Shown one piece after another: positions 16,036 to 23,326 of a stretch of 26,513 nucleotides of DNA. Below the pieces are notes generated by a model. That model searched no databases and was not told where the DNA came from. It saw only the letters and a program-made list of their open reading frames with translations. The stretch spans positions 1 through 26,513 of the forward strand of contig CAZHWR010000024.1 in NCBI GenBank assembly GCA_964536085.1, written 5' to 3'. Numbering within the stretch: the first letter of the stretch is position 1; each line of letters starts with the position of its first letter. The position numbers were made by a program, and so were the translations under genes. This stretch comes from CAZHWR01 sp964536085 (GTDB taxonomy: Bacteria; Bacillota; Clostridia; Oscillospirales; Ruminococcaceae).

Positions 16036-16071
16036 AAATTCTTAAAATATTTTGAAAGGTGATTTTTTGTT

Positions 16072-16398
16072 ATGAAAATGACGGCTAAAATAGACCGAAC
16101 ATTCTCCGGTGATTCCAACATAAAAGCTTTCGCAAGCATTACCCTTAACGACGAATTTGCCATAAAGGGAATCTCTGTACGAAACGGACAAAACGGTCTG
16201 TATGTACAGATGCCTTGGCAGAAAACGGGCGGCAAAAACGGCGAAAAGCCCTCATACAACGATGTAGCTTTCCCGACAACGTCAGAGGGACGCAAGCAGC
16301 TTAATGAAGCCGTGCTTGACGCTTACGAAAAGGCTGTCTCAAAGCAAGCGCAAAATTTCAGCGAACATGAAGCGGACGACGCGCTTGAAATGGATTAA
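16072..16398 (+). CDS. spoVG: SpoVG family nucleic-acid-binding protein
   Basis: A 108-residue SpoVG homologue. The family core is visible: A-S-I-T-L-N-D-E-F-A-I-K-G-I-S-V, then G-L-Y-V-Q-M-P and the later D-V-A-F-P-T-T-S-E-G-R. SpoVG proteins bind DNA and RNA and act as regulators. The family is also common on Firmicutes conjugative and integrated elements. It is a little longer than the usual 85-95 residues, with a K-T-G-G-K-N-G-E-K insertion after the M-P motif. It is unusual to find it among prepilin genes. It could control this operon or belong to an element backbone, and that is inference. GAAAGGTGA lies upstream of ATG 16072. The next prepilin gene begins two bases after its stop. Confidence 0.85.
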   Translation: MKMTAKIDRTFSGDSNIKAFASITLNDEFAIKGISVRNGQNGLYVQMPWQKTGGKNGEKPSYNDVAFPTTSEGRKQLNEAVLDAYEKAVSKQAQNFSEHEADDALEMD

Positions 16399-16400
16399 TC

Positions 16401-16802
16401 ATGAGAAAAAAAGCTTTCAGCATGGTCGAAAGTATGGTTTCGCTTCTCATTGTCGCCGCCGTGTCCATGTCTACGATTTATATCGTCGGCGCTTTTGAAA
16501 ACACCAAAATCCAAAACAACCGCAGATTTGAAAGTCTGCTCGACGCTGCGGCTGTCGTCGAAGAACTGAAAGCAAACCCTACACTGGATAACGCATTCGC
16601 CCTACAGTCGGTATACGGTGATTCTTTTGAAATCAAAATAATTGCCGTCGGGCGAGGCATTGCCGTCAAAAACGGCGGAACAATATCTGTTTCGGGGACG
16701 GAAGCTGACCCTTTCAGCCGTGAAAACTTGAAAAACAACCTGTACAGAATTGTCGTCGAAAAAGACGGGCAAAGTATTACTACCGTGATTCACTCAACTT
16801 AA
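16401..16802 (+). CDS. Minor prepilin (GspI/PilV-like)
   Basis: A 133-residue prepilin with a five-residue leader M-R-K-K-A, cleavage before F-S-M-V-E (Glu at mature position 5), and a hydrophobic helix S-L-L-I-V-A-A-V-S-M-S-T-I-Y. The short C-terminal domain is compatible with a minor pseudopilin. The start ATG lies two bases after the spoVG stop. The exact GspH/I/J class cannot be fixed from sequence alone. Confidence 0.82.
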   Translation: MRKKAFSMVESMVSLLIVAAVSMSTIYIVGAFENTKIQNNRRFESLLDAAAVVEELKANPTLDNAFALQSVYGDSFEIKIIAVGRGIAVKNGGTISVSGTEADPFSRENLKNNLYRIVVEKDGQSITTVIHST

Positions 16803-16830
16803 AAAAATAACAACAAGGAGCTGGTAACAT

Positions 16831-17277
16831 TTGCGTAAAAAAGCGTTTACAATCGCGGAAACACTCGTGACAATGTTTATGGTGACAATCATAGCGGGCT
16901 GCTGCGTAAAGCTGCTGAGTGTTACGATCAACAAAATGTACGACGCAACAGTCGAACGCAGCAGTCAAAAGGCTCTTAATACCGCTTTGCTGTATATGTC
17001 AAGAGAGGTTCGCGGAGCAAAGGAGCTTAATATCAGCGGCAAAACGCTTACAATCACTCCCGTTACGGGAGAGGATATATGCTATAAACTGACGGCGGAC
17101 GGTCTTATATACGACGGCAATGTGATATTCGGCGCAGATGCCTCCGCCAGCTCCTTCACGGCTGTAAGCTGCGGAGAACACGACGGCGTGGAAATACATC
17201 TGACCGCAAAAACCATAAACGAAACATCTCCCGCAAGCGCGGATATGAAAATATATCGGAGGTGCGCATCATCATGA
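16831..17277 (+). CDS. Minor prepilin (GspJ/PilW-like)
   Basis: A 148-residue prepilin with leader M-R-K-K-A and F-T-I-A-E at the cleavage site, then a hydrophobic helix that contains a C-C pair. The domain begins with A-L-N-T-A-L-L-Y-M-S-R-E-V-R-G-A, resembling the start of GspJ/PilW-type globular domains. It starts at TTG 16831, ten bases after AAGGAG. Its stop codon overlaps the ATG of the next gene (ATGA). Confidence 0.8.
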   Translation: MRKKAFTIAETLVTMFMVTIIAGCCVKLLSVTINKMYDATVERSSQKALNTALLYMSREVRGAKELNISGKTLTITPVTGEDICYKLTADGLIYDGNVIFGADASASSFTAVSCGEHDGVEIHLTAKTINETSPASADMKIYRRCASS

Positions 17278-17951
17278 TAAAGAAAAAAGGCAATATGCAG
17301 TTAAGCGTGATTACTTCTCTTATCAGTATTTTGTGCGCTTCCGTCCTTTATGTGGTTGCGATAAATTCCGCAGCGGACACAAAGCAAAACATACGCCGCT
17401 TCACGGCACAATACCGCAGTGAAGCGGCAATGGAGCTTGCACTGGGACTGATAGCCAATTCCGCGGAAGGGTCGTATTCCCTTGCGTATCAACGCACGGA
17501 CGCGGGTTTCGTTATCGTTCCCGAACTTAGCCCGCTATTGTTTGACATAGGCGATGATCTTTACCTCTCAAACATCAGCGAAGAATGCGCGGCTTATCTG
17601 AGCAGCGCGGGATATACGGACATTAAAGCAAGCGATATAAGCGTGAAAATTGAAGCGGAAAGCAGGGATAGCCTGAGAATCGGGCGATTCGTAACAGATT
17701 ACGCCTTTAACACGTCCAAAAACGAAACTACGGCGGTTTTGCCCGACATAAAGGTTGAATTAAGTTCGGGCTACGGCTACGGCGCGGTGCGCGAAACCGC
17801 CGTAATCTCAGGCATAACTATAACACGCGCCGCATTTGACGATACTCTTGCGGAGGGCGTTGTCGATACCGTCCAAGCAGTAACGGATGCTTCGGCGGCT
17901 AAAATCACAATAACGGATTACCAAAGCTATGGGGGTGCCAATGATGCGTAA
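17274..17951 (+). CDS. PilX/GspK-like exported minor component
   Basis: A 225-residue protein with a basic N-terminus (M-I-K-K-K-G), one N-terminal membrane helix (about residues 12-32), then Y-R-S-E-A-A-M-E-L-A-L-G-L. That helix and the S-E-A-A-x-x-L-A motif are typical of PilX/GspK-like proteins in pilus operons. A canonical prepilin cleavage site with Glu-5 is not obvious, also a known feature of this class. I start at ATG 17274, 11 bases after GGAGG and overlapping the previous stop. A GTG at 17262 is less likely. It overlaps the next prepilin gene by 11 bases. Confidence 0.72.
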   Translation: MIKKKGNMQLSVITSLISILCASVLYVVAINSAADTKQNIRRFTAQYRSEAAMELALGLIANSAEGSYSLAYQRTDAGFVIVPELSPLLFDIGDDLYLSNISEECAAYLSSAGYTDIKASDISVKIEAESRDSLRIGRFVTDYAFNTSKNETTAVLPDIKVELSSGYGYGAVRETAVISGITITRAAFDDTLAEGVVDTVQAVTDASAAKITITDYQSYGGANDA

Positions 17952-18444
17952 AAAAGCCTTTACTCTTATAGAAATTATGGTTGTGGTGTCGGTGATCGCA
18001 ATACTTTTTGCCGGCGGCACGATAACCTACAATACCGTATACAAAAACAATCAAACAGACCGCTGCGAAGCGGAACTTGCCGATATGGTGAGCGCGTTTG
18101 AAAATTATATGCTGGACTATGGCGCAATAACCGTAGAACCGGACATCAACTACGAAGATAATGCGAAAAATATTATAGAAATACTTAACGATAACTATCT
18201 TTCGTGGACAGTTGAGTTTGTGTCGGAGGCGCCTGACAAACACTCGTTTCTGGCAAAAACCTCAAACAAGAAAGACCCGTTCGGAAACCTTTACAACATA
18301 AATGTATATACCTACGACGGCGACGACAAGGAAAGTGTGACGGGACTTGTAATAATAGCGTCGGCGGGCGCAAACGCCGTCGCCGCGGATTTGGGTTCGG
18401 GCAATTACGATGATGACGTTATCGCCATTGTCGAGCCGAGATAA
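17941..18444 (+). CDS. Type IV prepilin, GspG-like
   Basis: A 167-residue prepilin: M-M-R-K-K-A, then F-T-L-I-E with Glu-5 and a V-V-S-V-I-A-I-L-F helix. The C-terminal half has K-D-P-F-G-N-L-Y-N-I and a closing V-I-I-A-S-A-G-A-N-A-V with D-D-D-V, closely following the GspG pattern (D-P-x-G-N-x-Y ... S-x-G-x-D-G). That region binds calcium in GspG. The GGGGGTG site lies just upstream of ATG 17941. A second ATG at 17944 is also possible. It is the last gene of the pilus operon, with a terminator hairpin 23 bases after the stop. Confidence 0.87.
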   Translation: MMRKKAFTLIEIMVVVSVIAILFAGGTITYNTVYKNNQTDRCEAELADMVSAFENYMLDYGAITVEPDINYEDNAKNIIEILNDNYLSWTVEFVSEAPDKHSFLAKTSNKKDPFGNLYNINVYTYDGDDKESVTGLVIIASAGANAVAADLGSGNYDDDVIAIVEPR

Positions 18445-18466
18445 CGGAAAATTATAGTAAATTTCT

Positions 18467-18485
18467 GAGCTGGCGTCAGCTTTTT
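18467..18485 (+). terminator. Terminator at the end of the pilus operon
   Basis: AGCTG-GCGT-CAGCT followed by a T run. The stem is short (five base pairs). As at 378-405, it sits directly in front of the conserved coiled-coil-gene promoter. Confidence 0.7.
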
Positions 18486-18489
18486 GTTG

Positions 18490-18518
18490 TTGCATTCCAA
18501 ATATGTATGTGTTAGAAT
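18490..18518 (+). promoter_or_regulatory. Sigma-A-like promoter of coiled-coil copy 3
   Basis: TTGCAT-N17-TAGAAT, the same boxes and spacing as at 407-435. The surrounding bases (CCAAATATGTATGTG) are also shared, so the promoter travels with the gene. Confidence 0.75.
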
Positions 18519-18556
18519 AGAGGTGATATATTATGGATTTGGAGGAAATTGTTATC

Positions 18557-19000
18557 ATGGGAATCGTCGTCGCGATCATAAGCGCTGTCGCTGTAATTGT
18601 TTCCGCCATTTTGGGAGACATCGCAAGCAGCGGAAAGCTCAAAGAATTTTTGGCGGGTCAGCATTCCTTACGCTCTGCCGAACACGATAAGCTAAAGGAA
18701 CAGCAAAATAATCTAAGGGAACAGCAAACGGAGATAAAAAATATGCTTACATTCCTGAAAGATGAAAAGAACAAGGAACTCGGTCGCATCGAAAGTATGC
18801 GCGCCTCAAACCTTGACATTGAAAAAATTATAAATCAGATTACGGCAATGTCTGTCAGGCTGTCAGACCAAGAAAAAGAAATTGCTGCCTTAAAAGAGAA
18901 AAACGCTTCCCTTGAAGAAGAAAACAACAGGCTGCTTCAAGCATTAATTCAACAATACCCCGCAGCTTCCGACGAAGATGAAGACGAATGGGAAATGTGA
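18557..19000 (+). CDS. Small membrane-anchored coiled-coil protein (copy 3)
   Basis: An intact paralogue of 477-896, 147 residues from ATG 18557 (GGAGGA ten bases upstream; ATG 18533 is the longer alternative). The membrane anchor, the following G-K-L-K-E-F-L-A-G-Q-H and the C-terminal half, including A-L-K-E-K-N-A-S-L-E-E-E-N and D-E-D-E-W-E-M, are nearly unchanged. Between them the coil has an extra heptad (K-L-K-E-Q-Q-N / N-L-R-E-Q-Q-T) and M-L-T-F-L-K-D instead of K-L-S-F-L-E-S. Function unknown. A nuclease gene with its own promoter follows after 76 bases, and I see no terminator between. Confidence 0.8.
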   Translation: MGIVVAIISAVAVIVSAILGDIASSGKLKEFLAGQHSLRSAEHDKLKEQQNNLREQQTEIKNMLTFLKDEKNKELGRIESMRASNLDIEKIINQITAMSVRLSDQEKEIAALKEKNASLEEENNRLLQALIQQYPAASDEDEDEWEM

Positions 19001-19026
19001 CTGTACAAAAAAATTTATGTAAACCC

Positions 19027-19055
19027 TTGCAATTGATATTACCTTATGCTATAAT
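19027..19055 (+). promoter_or_regulatory. Sigma-A promoter of Rpn nuclease gene 2
   Basis: TTGCAA at 19027-19032 and TATAAT at 19050-19055 are separated by 17 bases, with an extended -10 (TGC before the -10 box). Confidence 0.8.
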
Positions 19056-19076
19056 ATATTTAAAGGAGTGACGCCC

Positions 19077-20189
19077 ATGGGAAAAATAGACGCGCTGGCA
19101 AAGAAATACATGGAAAACAGCGTTGTGTTTGCGGATGCTTTCAATTTTTATCTGTACGGCGGCGAACAGGTCATTAAGCCCGAAAAGCTGCGTCCGCTCG
19201 ATACTGCGGCAATAACCGCTCCGTTCGGAGAGGACGGACAAAATAAACCCGTGCAAAAATACCGCGATGTAATAAAATACGTTACCGCAATGGCGGACGA
19301 CACAACAGCGTATCTTCTGCTCGGCATAGAAAACCAAGCCAATATCCATTACGCTATGCCCGTAAGAAATATGCTTTATGATTCTATGAGCTATACCGAA
19401 CAGGTTGAAAATATCGGGAAAAGGCATCGTGGAAAAAATGAATTTGTCCGCCGCGGCAGCGATGAATTTCTTTCGGGGCTTCTCAAAACCGACAGGCTGA
19501 TGCCCGTCATCACTCTTGTTATATACTTTGGCGAAAAGAAGTGGGACGCGCCGAGAAGTCTGCATGAAATGCTGCAAATACAGGACAAAAGACTGCTTCC
19601 GTATATAGAGGATTACAAAATCAACCTTATTGCTCCCGCAGAGCTTACGGAAGAAGATTTTGCCAAATTTAAATCCAATTTGCATGAAGTATTACAGTAT
19701 ATATCATGTTCAACGGATAAGACAAGGCTGATGAATTTAGTAGAAAACAACACAAATTACTCACATATGGACAAAACGACGGCAATGCTAATCAACGAAT
19801 GTACAAACACAGAGGTAAAAATCGACGAATCAAGGGAGGTAATAGATATGTGTCAAGCTATTAAGGATTTGCGCATGGAAGGAGTTATGGAAGGACGCAA
19901 AGAAGGACGCGAAGAAGGGCTCATGAAAGGACGCATAGAAGGACGCAAACAAGGAATTATGGAAGGACGCGAAGAAGAAAGAAGCAATATGTTCGTAGCT
20001 TTGGTCAAGAACGGATTCGACCCCATTGACATAGCAAACAGTCTTAAAATGGATATTACCGATTTTGAGACAGAGCTTTATGCTCTTGAAAAAGAGCTTG
20101 CTAACTTCTCCGCCGAGGACTATCTTAACCCGTCTTCCGAAGACGACAGACATACCAACAGGTACGACGAAGACGAATGGGAAATGTGA
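19077..20189 (+). CDS. Rpn/COG5464-type PD-(D/E)XK nuclease (copy 2)
   Basis: A 370-residue protein of the YhgA/Rpn superfamily. Y-R-D-V-I-K-Y (D64), then L-L-L-G-I-E-N-Q (E85, Q87) form the likely D...E-x-Q catalytic core, followed by H-Y-A-M-P-V-R-N-M-L-Y-D. This catalytic domain shows no obvious similarity to that of Rpn copy 1 and belongs to a different subfamily. From about residue 265 it has E-G-R/K-x-x-G units (also E-G-V-M-E-G-R and G-L-M-K-G-R) and then the same ~75-residue tail as copy 1, ending R-Y-D-E-D-E-W-E-M. The start is ATG 19077, eight bases after AAGGAG. GTG 19068 overlaps the ribosome site and is rejected. It has its own promoter and a strong terminator. A recombination or defence role is inferred. 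Confidence 0.87.
   Translation: MGKIDALAKKYMENSVVFADAFNFYLYGGEQVIKPEKLRPLDTAAITAPFGEDGQNKPVQKYRDVIKYVTAMADDTTAYLLLGIENQANIHYAMPVRNMLYDSMSYTEQVENIGKRHRGKNEFVRRGSDEFLSGLLKTDRLMPVITLVIYFGEKKWDAPRSLHEMLQIQDKRLLPYIEDYKINLIAPAELTEEDFAKFKSNLHEVLQYISCSTDKTRLMNLVENNTNYSHMDKTTAMLINECTNTEVKIDESREVIDMCQAIKDLRMEGVMEGRKEGREEGLMKGRIEGRKQGIMEGREEERSNMFVALVKNGFDPIDIANSLKMDITDFETELYALEKELANFSAEDYLNPSSEDDRHTNRYDEDEWEM
19965..20189 (+). repeat. Shared 3' module of the Rpn genes (copy 2)
   Basis: Near-identical to 2989-3219, six bases shorter because two residues (E-D) are missing just before the W-E-M end. Confidence 0.85.
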
Positions 20190-20213
20190 TAATTGGGGCA
20201 AAGAAATAATCAA

Positions 20214-20248
20214 CGAGAGGCTGACAAATAATCAGTCTCTCGTTTTTT
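20214..20248 (+). terminator. Rho-independent terminator after Rpn gene 2
   Basis: CGAGAGGCTGA and TCAGTCTCTCG form an 11-bp stem (one G-T pair) followed by TTTTTT. Confidence 0.9.
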
Positions 20249-20289
20249 ATTACAACAAAATATTTTTTTCAAAGAAAGGATGTGATACT

Positions 20290-23103
20290 GTGTACAGAAA
20301 AATTTTCCCGTGTTTACTGCTTCTGCTGCTGTTATGTTTACCCGCTTTGGCGGATGAGGAAACATTCTTTGTCGGCTATGGCGGAGAAACGAAGAAGGCG
20401 GAAGTATTATCATCGGGAGAAGCGGGCGTCTGTGTTTTTCTCAGTCCGAACGAAGACACTTCCCTATGGCGGGTGTACTGTGTCGAGCTGGCTGTTTTTG
20501 CCGAGGGAAGCGATAATTACACGCAAAATACGGCAGTCGGCACTAAAACCGTGCGCTGTGACGAAAACAACAATACCGGACTTAATCTAAATATCGGGTT
20601 CGGCTCTGCGGACAACTATGAATACGGAGTAAAATACAAGCTCGCTGTACGCTACACATACCAAAGCATAGCCGACGAAACAATATTCGCAATCGCCGGA
20701 GAAGATACAAAGGACGGTTGGCGACTGATAGGAGAAGAAGATCCCTGCAAAGTGTCCGATGAAGGACTGTATTTTACATTGGTCAACGCCGATTTTGACC
20801 TAATCCTTGATGGGATAGCCTTTGACAGATTGCAGGGCTATGACTCAAAGACAACGTATTACTCATATTACGCAAGCGCCGCCACACTTGCCGACAAAGA
20901 TTACTGGGTAGGCAAATATGCGGCAACAACCGGCGACGGTATAGAAGTTCTCTTGGTGTCTGAAAATATCGTGAACTCGGGGACATACACGCTGTCAAAC
21001 TCAAAAGGAACAGTGATAGCGTCCGGCAGTTTAATTGATTTATTCTCTGCAAGAGACTTGGCGTCGCCGGGGAATAAGGATTTGGCGGACTTGCTTGTTA
21101 AAGACGCGTTAGAGATCTACGGATATGACTACGATGAAAAATATAAAGATGTTGTCGTTGGTTGTCTGGGACAATTCCATTATACCACCGAAGGAGAAAC
21201 GCTGACACTTACGGTAACGGCTGCCGATAATTACGGAAACCAGAAATCCGCAAAGCTGACCTTCAACTATGATTCGACCGCCCCTGTCGTTACGGATAAG
21301 CCGAACTACGATGAAGCGACGCCCATAAACGACCGACGCTTCTATGAGCATTGGGAATTTTCCGAAGACAGCGCGGGAAAGGTTCCGATAAAGACCAATG
21401 ACGTGAGCGAGGAATACGGCGGAAGTCAGGCTGTCGGTTATCTGAGTGCATGGACAAGCAAAACGGGACAAAGTTCGACGACGAGCAAAATATCGGAATA
21501 TATCAAGGACGGAAGCTATACAATCGACACCGATGTAAACGCCAATGTCGTCAAGGCGGAGCTGAGCGTATATGTATATGACAGAGCCTGCAACCCCACT
21601 GTCATAAGTACCGATACCGGCGGTGGTCTTGAAACGACGCATTGGTACGACAACGAAGCTCCCACGGGTGAAATCACATCCGCGTCGGTTTCCGAAAAGA
21701 CATGGACAAATGCCGAAGAATTTGATTTTGTAACGGAGTTTGAGGACAACTACGCAATGGATTATGTTGCGGCAATTTCACCCGAACTTGACATATACAA
21801 ATCAACCTCCGATCAAACAAGTTCATCGGGTGCGTTGACATCGAATTTCAACGTAACGGACACTGACACGGGCAAGCTGACGTACAGGTTCTCGGGCTAT
21901 GACATTTCCCGTCCGACGGATGAGGAAAACAACTCGCAGGACTTTGACGGCAACGGGCTGTACTCCTCGGCAACATACGAGCTGTGGATTGACCGTACCG
22001 CCCCGACAATCTATGTCGGCGGCAGCGACGGCGCATTGGTTGACGGCGCGATAATATCCGTGCCTACGGAGTTTTACCTATACTCGGCAGACCTCGAAAG
22101 CAGCTACGGCAAGGACGACGCGTCGGGTGTTAAAAAGCTCGAATACAGCCTCAGCTATGATAACACGTATTCATGGGTAACGGTTAACAATTATTCAGAG
22201 CTGCAAATTACTTCGAGCGGCAACGCTACCTTGGCTGTTCGCGCAACAGACTATGCGGGCAACGTTACAACGGATGTTTATCACCTTATCGGCAATAATC
22301 CCGCCACGGTAAGCAATTTCGCTATCGGCAGCGGCTACGCCTTCACGGTCGCGAACAAAACGACAAACGCTTCCCTTCCCGTATACGTCGTCTCCCCCAC
22401 AACATACAGTGCGGGATATACGATAGACATTGACGATACGGATGAGGGACAGTCCTACAGGCTTCACGCGCAGCTTATCAATGTTGACGATTCAAGTATC
22501 CGCGGAGCGGTTCAGACGTTCGCCTTTAACAATAAGGGACGCGAAAGCTTTATCCTCAGTTATATGGCGGACGACGGAACAAAGCTGCCCGACGGGCTGT
22601 ATGAGGTTTACGTTTCCCTCGATGAAATAACAGATGTGTGGTCCGATACCACCTTGACAAACCAAAAAGTCGGGGAAATTGCCATCAAGCGCAGCGCGTG
22701 CGACGATTGGGATTACTACACGGAGGGCAGCCGCTTCTACTGGAAGATGAATCACGCGTCCGACAACGGACTGAACAGAAGCTATCTGCTTGCCCTCGAA
22801 CAGGACAAGTATAAGACGGGAACGGACGCATACGCTCCGTATGCGGGCATCCTTTATTCGGGATATTACGGCTACGATATTACGGACAGCGTGACCTTTA
22901 CGGCACTGCATATTGACTGTGCGGGCAACGAAAGCGTTCTTACAAAACATCTTGACAAACCGACGGGCGATACGGACGGGATAGAGAAATCGGGCGGCGA
23001 CGCGGCGGAAAGCAGAAGCCGTCTGGCTACGACATACTACATCGGTACCCGCCGCGAACAGACAACAGGCGTTGACAACTCAAAGCTGACCTTTGCGCGG
23101 TAA
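20290..23103 (+). CDS. Giant exported Ig-like/adhesin-type protein
   Basis: A 937-residue secreted protein starting at GTG 20290, ten bases after AAAGGA. Residues 1-20 are a leucine-rich signal peptide ending P-A-L-A. An upstream in-frame ATG would reach back into the nuclease gene and is not credible. The mature part is acidic and Tyr/Thr/Ser/Gly-rich, and contains several Ig-like beta-sandwich segments with the marks D-S-T-A-P-V-V (near residue 336), D-R-T-A-P-T-I-Y-V-G-G (near 570) and R-A-T-D-Y-A-G-N-V-T (near 650). These patterns are typical of bacterial Ig-like domains in extracellular proteins. No cell-wall anchor is visible. Like the 804-residue exported protein, it lies directly behind an Rpn gene and terminator. 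No promoter is recognised in the 41 bases in between. Binding partners are unknown. Confidence 0.78.
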   Translation: MYRKIFPCLLLLLLLCLPALADEETFFVGYGGETKKAEVLSSGEAGVCVFLSPNEDTSLWRVYCVELAVFAEGSDNYTQNTAVGTKTVRCDENNNTGLNLNIGFGSADNYEYGVKYKLAVRYTYQSIADETIFAIAGEDTKDGWRLIGEEDPCKVSDEGLYFTLVNADFDLILDGIAFDRLQGYDSKTTYYSYYASAATLADKDYWVGKYAATTGDGIEVLLVSENIVNSGTYTLSNSKGTVIASGSLIDLFSARDLASPGNKDLADLLVKDALEIYGYDYDEKYKDVVVGCLGQFHYTTEGETLTLTVTAADNYGNQKSAKLTFNYDSTAPVVTDKPNYDEATPINDRRFYEHWEFSEDSAGKVPIKTNDVSEEYGGSQAVGYLSAWTSKTGQSSTTSKISEYIKDGSYTIDTDVNANVVKAELSVYVYDRACNPTVISTDTGGGLETTHWYDNEAPTGEITSASVSEKTWTNAEEFDFVTEFEDNYAMDYVAAISPELDIYKSTSDQTSSSGALTSNFNVTDTDTGKLTYRFSGYDISRPTDEENNSQDFDGNGLYSSATYELWIDRTAPTIYVGGSDGALVDGAIISVPTEFYLYSADLESSYGKDDASGVKKLEYSLSYDNTYSWVTVNNYSELQITSSGNATLAVRATDYAGNVTTDVYHLIGNNPATVSNFAIGSGYAFTVANKTTNASLPVYVVSPTTYSAGYTIDIDDTDEGQSYRLHAQLINVDDSSIRGAVQTFAFNNKGRESFILSYMADDGTKLPDGLYEVYVSLDEITDVWSDTTLTNQKVGEIAIKRSACDDWDYYTEGSRFYWKMNHASDNGLNRSYLLALEQDKYKTGTDAYAPYAGILYSGYYGYDITDSVTFTALHIDCAGNESVLTKHLDKPTGDTDGIEKSGGDAAESRSRLATTYYIGTRREQTTGVDNSKLTFAR

Positions 23104-23119
23104 AAATAAACAAAAGACC

Positions 23120-23151
23120 CGAACGGGGCTGATGAAAATCGGCCCCGTTCG
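23120..23151 (+). terminator. Long hairpin after the Ig-like exported gene
   Basis: A 14-base stem (CGAACGGGGCTGAT / ATCGGCCCCGTTCG with a G-T pair) around a GAAA loop. It is not followed by a clear T run, so termination may be partial and the downstream genes may be read through. Confidence 0.75.
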
Positions 23152-23178
23152 TACTGTATAAAAAGGAGAAAATAAACC

Positions 23179-23319
23179 ATGTACTGGACTTTATGCGTCT
23201 TATTGACGGTACTGTCGGCAGCGTCGGGAGCTGTGCTCTTCTTTCTTGCAGAGGAGCTTACAGATTCTGCCCCGAAACAAAAACAAGGAAAAGATAAAGA
23301 AAGGATAAAGAAAGGATAA
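23179..23319 (+). CDS. Small single-pass membrane peptide (46 aa)
   Basis: A short open frame with a good ribosome site (AAAAGGAGAA) before ATG 23179. The product has one membrane helix (residues 3-25) followed by a lysine-rich, soluble tail (Q-K-Q-G-K-D-K-E-R-I-K-K-G). It lies immediately upstream of ssb, with the next start seven bases after its stop. Such tiny membrane peptides occur in pilus and transfer operons, but no family can be named. Support is the ribosome site, the operon position and the helix-plus-basic-tail shape. Confidence 0.6.
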   Translation: MYWTLCVLLTVLSAASGAVLFFLAEELTDSAPKQKQGKDKERIKKG

Positions 23320-23326
23320 AATATCT

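Noticed and set aside
19068..19076. GTG start for Rpn copy 2
   Set aside because: This codon is part of the ribosome site itself. ATG 19077 is correctly spaced from AAGGAG.
20065..20289. A 75-residue upstream extension of the giant exported protein
   Set aside because: It overlaps the 3' module of the Rpn gene and crosses a terminator. The GTG at 20290 has a ribosome site and immediately opens a signal peptide.
20290..23103. LPxTG-anchored surface protein
   Set aside because: No LPxTG, C-terminal membrane helix or basic tail is present at the end of the protein.
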